From positions 1-20,044 of the forward strand of contig DKWE01000009.1 in the NCBI GenBank assembly GCA_002491565.1: 20,044 bases of DNA, in the 5' to 3' direction. The translations under genes were made by a program, and so were the position numbers. Each line of letters begins with the position of its first letter. Position 1 is the first letter of the stretch. The notes beneath the pieces are model-generated. The model was not told the origin of the DNA. It ran no database searches and worked only from the letters and a program-made list of their open reading frames with translations. Shown piece by piece: positions 15,531 to 20,044 of this stretch. The stretch comes from Lachnospiraceae bacterium UBA7160. GTDB lineage: Bacteria; Bacillota; Clostridia; Lachnospirales; Lachnospiraceae.

Positions 15531-15683
15531 ACATACTTCTCCAGGCTGTGGCTTGCAAAATTGCGTTGTCGGCTCGTTAAGCTATATTTCCCTGGAGGGT
15601 GGCAAGCAAAATTGTGTTTTCGGATAACAGGAACTTATTTCTCTGGGCAGCGGCTGGCTGGGCCGCGATGTCAGCGGTCAGGC
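15531..15683. repeat. Degenerate 51-bp tandem repeat, three units
   Basis: Units are 15531-15581, 15582-15632 and 15633-15683. The first two share the block GGC..GCAAAATTG.GTT and match at about 30 of 51 positions; the third is more diverged. All keep the pattern TAYTTC at the start and TGTC/TTTCGG or TCAGCGG near the end. On the plus strand the frame is open and reads as 17-residue units beginning with YFS or YFP, though no gene is evident. It fills most of the gap between the ATPase and permease genes; nothing else is seen in this gap apart from the permease ribosome binding site. Confidence 0.5.
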
Positions 15684-15717
15684 TGGAACGCATAGGCGCT
15701 GCCTCAGTGCGCTGCGC

Positions 15718-16584
15718 TTAGTCACTGTAATAGTGCAGAAAGATCTCCTCCAGATCCGGCTCGGAGATGGAGAGATCCTGGATATTTCCCTGTGACAGGA
15801 CGGCCAGAAGGTCGCTTATAGCTCCGCTGTACAGAAAGGTGGAGGCAGCGCTGGATATCTTCAGGTCCCGCACGCCGTCAAGTGTGCCGAGCTCTGCCGT
15901 GCCATGGATGCTCACACGTTTCGCATTTGTCCTGGCAAGTACCTCTACACGGTCACAGGCGATGATTTTCCCTTCCCGGATGATGGCTGCGCGGGTGCAG
16001 TTGTGCTGGATCTCCGAAAGGATATGGCTTGACAGGAAGATCGTTGCCCCGGCTGCATTTCGCTCGCGGAGGATATCAAAAAACTCCTTCTGCATCAGCG
16101 GATCGAGGCCGCTGGTCGGCTCGTCCAGGATCAGCAGCCGGGGAGTGTGCTGCAGAGCGCAGACAATGGCGACCTTCTTCCGGTTGCCAAAGGACAGCTC
16201 CTCAGCCTTTCGGGAAGGGTCGAGCTGAAGGCGTTCGCATAACTGGTTCGCCGATTCTCTGCAGTTTTTCTTTCGCAGATCCGCAGACAGCTTCAGAATG
16301 TCCCGCACCCGCATACCCGAATAGAATACAGCCTCAGACGGCAGATAGCCAGTCTGGGAAAGGATGGCTTCACGGTCCTTTTCAATATCAAGTCCAAGCA
16401 CCTGTGCTTTGCCGCTGGTTGGGCGGATGAGGCCAAGCAGGGTGCGGATAGTGGTGGATTTCCCGGCGCCGTTTGGCCCGATAAAGCCAAAGAATTCTCC
16501 TTCGGCAACCGACAGGCTGATTTGGTCGATGCCGCGGGCGGTTCCGTAGTATTTTGTGAGCTGTCTGATTGAAATTGCGTCCAT
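15718..16584 (-). CDS. ABC-2 exporter ATPase subunit
   Basis: A 288-residue nucleotide-binding protein. It has Walker A GPNGAGKST, a Q-loop region at SQTGYLPSE, the signature in the diverged form LSFGNRKKV, Walker B LLILDEPTSGLDP and the switch histidine in LSSHI. A C-terminal extension of about 80 residues is typical of ATPases paired with ABC-2 permeases. I use ATG 16584 because AAAGGAG lies eight bases upstream; the alternative GTG 16593 would overlap that site and the TetR stop. Its ribosome binding site overlaps the end of the TetR gene, indicating co-transcription. Confidence 0.94.
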   Translation of the reverse strand: MDAISIRQLTKYYGTARGIDQISLSVAEGEFFGFIGPNGAGKSTTIRTLLGLIRPTSGKAQVLGLDIEKDREAILSQTGYLPSEAVFYSGMRVRDILKLSADLRKKNCRESANQLCERLQLDPSRKAEELSFGNRKKVAIVCALQHTPRLLILDEPTSGLDPLMQKEFFDILRERNAAGATIFLSSHILSEIQHNCTRAAIIREGKIIACDRVEVLARTNAKRVSIHGTAELGTLDGVRDLKISSAASTFLYSGAISDLLAVLSQGNIQDLSISEPDLEEIFLHYYSD

Positions 16585-16589
16585 GTGCG

Positions 16590-17204
16590 TCACTCCTTTC
16601 GCAGGTAAATGCTTTTCCAGAATTCGATCAGCGCAGTAAAGTCTTTTTCCATCTGCTCGACGTCTATCCTGTTGACTTGCTGCATCATTTCCCAGAGATA
16701 TCCTTCGGATGCCAGATACATCTCGCGGTACATCAGGGGAATATTCAGACCGGGAGTGAATTGCTCCGGATCAAGATTCAGGAGAGTCTGATCGGCCTTG
16801 AAATTGAAATACCGGTGGTAGCTTTCCTGGACTGCCGCATTGATCTCGGGATTTGTCTCGTAGAATGCCCGGACAGTGAAATTTGCCATGTCCGGATACA
16901 AACGGATGAGTTCGATCTTTGCCTGCATCCCGCGCTCCATACTCTCGAAAAGTCCTTTCTGGCCGTAGCAGTCATATCTGGTTAAAAATTCAATTGTCGT
17001 TTCGGCGCACTTGTCCCACAGAAATAAGTACAGTTCCTTCTTATTATGGAAGTAGTGGAAAAGCAGGGATTTGCTGATCCCGGCGGCCTGTGCGATTTCG
17101 CTCATCGGGCTGTTCTTATAGGAATTCTGAGAAAACACCCGGTAGCCGGCGTTTATGATGGACTGCTGTTTTTCTTCTGGCAAAGCATAAAATCTCTCAT
17201 TCAT
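16590..17204 (-). CDS. TetR/AcrR family transcriptional regulator
   Basis: A 204-residue regulator. The N-terminal 50 residues form the TetR helix-turn-helix with MSEIAQAAGISKSLLFHYF followed by NKKELY, and the rest is a variable ligand-binding helical region. GGGAG on the minus strand is six bases before ATG. It is the first gene of the exporter cassette and probably represses it, responding to the exported compound (inference from family). Its upstream region is unusual: within about 12 bases of the ribosome binding site a 32-bp repeat array begins, so any promoter or operator must lie inside or next to the repeats. Confidence 0.93.
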   Translation of the reverse strand: MNERFYALPEEKQQSIINAGYRVFSQNSYKNSPMSEIAQAAGISKSLLFHYFHNKKELYLFLWDKCAETTIEFLTRYDCYGQKGLFESMERGMQAKIELIRLYPDMANFTVRAFYETNPEINAAVQESYHRYFNFKADQTLLNLDPEQFTPGLNIPLMYREMYLASEGYLWEMMQQVNRIDVEQMEKDFTALIEFWKSIYLRKE

Positions 17205-17216
17205 AGTGATCTCCCT

Positions 17217-17473
17217 GTGGATCTACTGATAAGTTCATAAGTTCCCAGCGGACGCACGAACCAGGTGGAAAAGTCATCTGCGGACGCACGAGCCAGGTGG
17301 AAAAGTCGTCTGCGGACGCACGAGCCAGGTGGAAAAGTCATCTGCGGACGCAAGAACCAGGTGGAAAAGTCATCTGCGGCTGCGCACGAGCCAAGTGGAA
17401 AAGTCGTCTGCGGACGCAAGAATCAGGTGCATAAGTTTCCTGTGAACGTATGGGGCAAGTCTGTAAGCCTTTC
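17217..17473. repeat. 32-bp tandem repeat array (minisatellite)
   Basis: Core units begin at 17248, 17280, 17312, 17344, 17376 and 17410 and abut with no spacer. They are 32 bp each, except the unit at 17376 which is 34 bp. The consensus starts GCGGACGCACGA and continues GCCAGGTGGAAAAG. The central four units differ at only a few positions. The flanking units, about 17217-17247 and 17442-17473, are recognisable but diverged. Each core junction holds the small palindrome TGCG-GA-CGCA. The unit length is not a multiple of three, which argues against coding. The array lies directly upstream of the TetR gene. Confidence 0.9.
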
Positions 17474-17481
17474 ATAGACCC

Positions 17482-17515
17482 ATCGGTCAAGAACATCATA
17501 CAGGTATTGACCGAT
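17482..17515. promoter_or_regulatory. Perfect 9-bp inverted repeat, operator or weak terminator
   Basis: ATCGGTCAA (17482-17490) and TTGACCGAT (17507-17515) are exact complements separated by 16 bases. Only TTTT overlaps and follows on the plus strand, so termination would be weak. It lies between the minisatellite and the GH2 promoter and could be an operator dyad or a transcription barrier. Confidence 0.45.
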
Positions 17516-17586
17516 TTTGAGAAGCCCCAAGATGTTAATTTTTCGGTTTTAATTTATCCGGGTTGAGATAGGGGAAACGAGTTTTA

Positions 17587-17651
17587 GTTTTTGGTACTTT
17601 GCGGTTGGTTTTTGGCAAAATAGATGGTATCATGAAGGAAAATGGTATGAT
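17587..17651 (+). promoter_or_regulatory. Putative promoter of GH2 gene with 21-bp direct repeat
   Basis: GTTTTTGGTA (17587-17596) and GTTTTTGGCA (17608-17617) repeat with a 21-bp period, the same period as in the two YesMN-type promoters but with a different sequence. Possible -10 elements are TATGAT (17646-17651), which keeps nearly the same distance from the second repeat as in those promoters, or TATCAT (17628-17633) paired with TTGGTT (17605-17610) at 17 bp. Confidence 0.42.
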
Positions 17652-17695
17652 TCAAAAACAGGAAATAGTAAGTACAAAAGTGGGGGTATATTGTT

Positions 17696-20044
17696 ATGGA
17701 TAAGAAATGCATGGTTCTGGAGCAGGGCTGCAGGTTTCACCTTGGGGATTGTCCAGATGCGTGGCAGGCGTGGTTCGATGATTCTGCGTGGGAGGAGGTG
17801 ACGCTTCCCCATGACTGGTCGGTGACGAGGCCGTTTTCCCGGGAGTATTCCAGCGGGACAGGATATCTGGCGGGAGGCGTGGGCTGGTACCGGCTCAGGT
17901 TCGAGCCGGATCCGGCATGGAAGGGGAAGCGGATCTCCGTGGTCTTTGATGGGGTATACAAAAACAGCCGCGTGTGGTGCAACAGCTACTATCTCGGAGA
18001 ACGTCCGAATGGCTATATCTCCTACGCGCTGGATATCACGGAGTTTGTTTCCTTTGAACATACGAATATCGTGAGTGTGTATGTGGATCACAGGGATGTC
18101 GCAGACTCGCGCTGGTTTACGGGCTCCGGCATCACAAGAAAGGTAAGTCTGGTCGTCGAAGAACCGGTGAAGCCAGTGTACAACGGGATCTTTTTCCATG
18201 CGTCCAATGTCAGCATGGAATCCGCCGATTTTGCCGTGGAGAATGAACTGCAGAATCTGTCCGGGGAGGCTGTAGAGGTGACGGTCGTCAACACACTGAT
18301 CCGGGAGTGCAGTCGGAGGGAGGTCACTGTCACTGCAGCCGAAACGCTGCAGCCGGGGGAAATCAAGACGCTCGTGAGCAGCGGGCAGGTGCTGCATCCG
18401 GCGCTGTGGTCCTGCGAGAATCCGGCGCTCTATCGCCTGGAGACGCGTATCCAATGGAGGCAGGCAGACGGACAGGAGCTGGAGTACCTGGCGGATTCCT
18501 GCAGCGTGGGTATCCGCAGCATTGCATTTGACGCAGATCAGGGATTCTTTCTGAACGGCGTCTCTATGAAAATAAAGGGCGTGTGCGTCCATCATGACGG
18601 GGGATGTCTCGGCGCCGCGATGCGGTCGGAGGTCTGGGAACGCCGTCTGGAAAAGCTGAAGGCGATGGGCTGTAATGCGATCCGGATGAGCCACAATCCG
18701 CATATGCCGGAGCTGTATGAGCTGTGCGACCGCATGGGATTTCTTGTGATGGACGAGGCATTCGATGAGTGGGAAGGACCGAAGAATAAGTGGAGCACGG
18801 GGCACAATGTCTATCCGCCGAAGCATTATGGCTATTACGTGGATTTCCCACAGTGGCATGAGCGGGATCTGACCGACCTGATCCGCAGGGACCGGAACCA
18901 TCCGTCCGTCGTGATGTGGAGTATCGGAAATGAGATCGATTATCCGAACGATCCGTACTGTCATCCCTCCTTCCAGATGATGACGGGTAATAATGACGCG
19001 AATAAACCGGCAGAAGAGAGGCAGTACAATCCGCTGCGCCCGGATGCAGGCAGACTTGCGCCGCTTGCAGCAAATCTTGCAGCAATTGTGAGAAGTACGG
19101 ATACGACGCGTCCGGTGACACTCGCTGCCGCGTTTCCGGAGCTTTCCGCAGGGCTCGGCTTCCTGGATGCGCTGGATGTGGCAGGCTATAATTATAAGGA
19201 ACATTTGTACGCGCAGAGCCACGAGCGCTTCCCTGGTAAGCCTTTTATCGGGAGTGAGAACGGGCACAGCCTGGAGGCGTGGCGCGCGGTGACGGAGCAT
19301 CCGTATATCTCAGGGCAGTTCCTGTGGACAGGCATCGATTATCTGGGCGAGGCGGCAGGCTGGCCGGTGCATGGTTCCGGCGCGGGACTTCTGACGACGG
19401 CTGGCTTTGAAAAGCCGGAGTATTACCGCCGCCAGTCCTTCTGGGCGGAGGAGCCGGTGATTCACCTTGCCACTGCCTATGCCGCGTGTGACCGCGGGGA
19501 ATTTACCCCCATCTTTGATTCCTGGAATTATCCGGAGGGGGAGGAAATTTTCGTGAAGTGTTATACGAACCTGGCGCAGGCGGAGATTTTCCTGAATGGA
19601 CAGAGTCTTGGCGTGTTCGAAAAAGGGGAGAAGGACTGCATTTCGCTTACCGTACCATTTGCGCCCGGATCGTTGCAGGCGGTGGGGCTGCAGGACGGGA
19701 AGCCAGCAGCAGAGCATGAGCTGCGGACAACCGGAACGGCCTGCCGGGTGGGGCTGCGATGCTGGGCTCCCCGGAGATACGAAGAACAGGATGGTAGCAG
19801 CAAGGCAGGCTGCCCCGCACCTGAGCAGGATAGCAGCTTTGGGTCAGGCTGCGCTGCACCTGGGCAGGATAGCAGTTATGAGGCAGGCTGTCCCGCACCT
19901 GAGCAGGATAGCAGCTGCGGGGCAGGGCACACGGTGCTCGAGCAAGATAGCAGATGCGAGGCTGAGCACGCTGTGCCAGAGCAGAGCGGCATAGGTCAGA
20001 AGGATCACACGGAGCCGGAGCAGTCCCGCATCTGCCAGGTAGAG
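17696..20044 (+). CDS. GH2 beta-glycosidase with in-frame tandem repeat (partial, 3' end outside)
   Basis: At least 783 residues, open to the window edge. The order is a sugar-binding jelly roll (about 15-175), an Ig-like domain (about 180-285), the catalytic TIM barrel (about 285-575) with acid/base E413 in SIGNEID and nucleophile E521 in GSENGHS, then a DUF4982-like domain (about 605-690, with FLNGQSLG). The family includes beta-galactosidases and beta-glucuronidases, and the exact sugar is not certain. No signal peptide is visible, suggesting cytoplasmic action. GTGGGGG lies nine bases before ATG. From residue 697 a 13-residue repeat replaces the usual linker to the C-terminal Ig-like domain. 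The gene starts its own unit and is opposite to the TetR cassette. A 556-codon antisense frame (17630-19300) is a shadow. Confidence 0.88.
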   Translation, partial: MDKKCMVLEQGCRFHLGDCPDAWQAWFDDSAWEEVTLPHDWSVTRPFSREYSSGTGYLAGGVGWYRLRFEPDPAWKGKRISVVFDGVYKNSRVWCNSYYLGERPNGYISYALDITEFVSFEHTNIVSVYVDHRDVADSRWFTGSGITRKVSLVVEEPVKPVYNGIFFHASNVSMESADFAVENELQNLSGEAVEVTVVNTLIRECSRREVTVTAAETLQPGEIKTLVSSGQVLHPALWSCENPALYRLETRIQWRQADGQELEYLADSCSVGIRSIAFDADQGFFLNGVSMKIKGVCVHHDGGCLGAAMRSEVWERRLEKLKAMGCNAIRMSHNPHMPELYELCDRMGFLVMDEAFDEWEGPKNKWSTGHNVYPPKHYGYYVDFPQWHERDLTDLIRRDRNHPSVVMWSIGNEIDYPNDPYCHPSFQMMTGNNDANKPAEERQYNPLRPDAGRLAPLAANLAAIVRSTDTTRPVTLAAAFPELSAGLGFLDALDVAGYNYKEHLYAQSHERFPGKPFIGSENGHSLEAWRAVTEHPYISGQFLWTGIDYLGEAAGWPVHGSGAGLLTTAGFEKPEYYRRQSFWAEEPVIHLATAYAACDRGEFTPIFDSWNYPEGEEIFVKCYTNLAQAEIFLNGQSLGVFEKGEKDCISLTVPFAPGSLQAVGLQDGKPAAEHELRTTGTACRVGLRCWAPRRYEEQDGSSKAGCPAPEQDSSFGSGCAAPGQDSSYEAGCPAPEQDSSCGAGHTVLEQDSRCEAEHAVPEQSGIGQKDHTEPEQSRICQVE
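19784..20044 (+). repeat. 39-bp in-frame tandem repeat inside GH2 gene
   Basis: Six full units start at 19784, 19823, 19862, 19901, 19940 and 19979, with a seventh begun at 20018 and cut by the window edge. Each encodes 13 residues. The best preserved read EQDSSFGSGCAAP, GQDSSYEAGCPAP and EQDSSCGAGHTVL. Units 1-3 are close at DNA level, and units 4-7 diverge progressively while keeping the EQ start. No stop codon or frame change occurs in the GH2 frame. Confidence 0.9.

Noticed and set aside
15718..16584. Diverged ABC signature LSFGNRKKV as a sign of inactivation
   Set aside because: Walker A, Walker B and the switch His are intact, and similar diverged signatures occur in ABC-2 ATPases, so the gene is probably functional.
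17248..17441. 32-bp repeats read as a CRISPR array
   Set aside because: The units abut with no unique spacers between them and no cas genes are present.
17630..19300. 556-codon antisense frame
   Set aside because: It is antisense to the GH2 gene, whose domains and catalytic residues are clear. Its composition is that of a reverse-frame shadow.

Overview
The window looks like a chromosomal carbohydrate-use region of a Gram-positive gut-type Clostridia, most likely Lachnospiraceae (inference). The basis is the AGGAGG-type ribosome binding sites, a YesM/YesN-type two-component system beside a CUT1 sugar transporter that has no ATPase of its own, a cytoplasmic GH78 rhamnosidase, and a TetR plus ABC-2 exporter cassette. 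No rRNA, tRNA, transposase, CRISPR array or phage gene was seen.

Region 1 (1-446) has no long gene. It holds a long imperfect hairpin followed by a strong terminator, then a promoter with 21-bp-spaced GTAAA direct repeats, and a 12-codon leader ORF whose stop codon overlaps the ribosome binding site of the first gene. Region 2 (447-10001, + strand) reads as one operon: a zinc-less medium-chain dehydrogenase, a GH78 alpha-L-rhamnosidase, an IlvD/Edd-type dehydratase, an amidohydrolase-2 protein, a YesM-type sensor kinase and a YesN-type AraC response regulator, closed by a strong terminator. Region 3 (10106-14502, + strand) is a second transcription unit: a sugar-binding protein, two CUT1 permeases and a Gfo/Idh/MocA oxidoreductase. 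Its promoter has the same element layout as the first, with identical offsets, so the two units are probably co-regulated by the YesMN pair.

A coherent reading (inference) is that a rhamnose-containing glycoside is imported by the CUT1 system and cut in the cytoplasm by GH78. The sugar is then oxidised by a dehydrogenase, delactonised by the amidohydrolase and dehydrated by the IlvD-like enzyme, in the style of the non-phosphorylating rhamnose pathway. No aldolase and no rhamnose isomerase, kinase or phosphate aldolase is present in the window.

Region 4 (14475-17204, - strand) is a TetR regulator, an ABC ATPase and an ABC-2 permease. The ATPase and permease genes are separated by 282 bases that contain degenerate 51-bp repeats. 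Region 5 (17205-17695) is a non-coding stretch with a 32-bp minisatellite, a 9-bp perfect dyad and a putative activated promoter. Region 6 (17696 to the window end, + strand) is a GH2 glycosidase, open at the window edge. Just after its DUF4982-like domain it carries an in-frame 39-bp (13-residue) tandem repeat rich in Cys, Pro and Gln.

The most unusual features are the paired 21-bp direct-repeat promoters, the coupled leader peptide, the repeat array inside the GH2, and three unrelated minisatellite families within about 4.5 kb.
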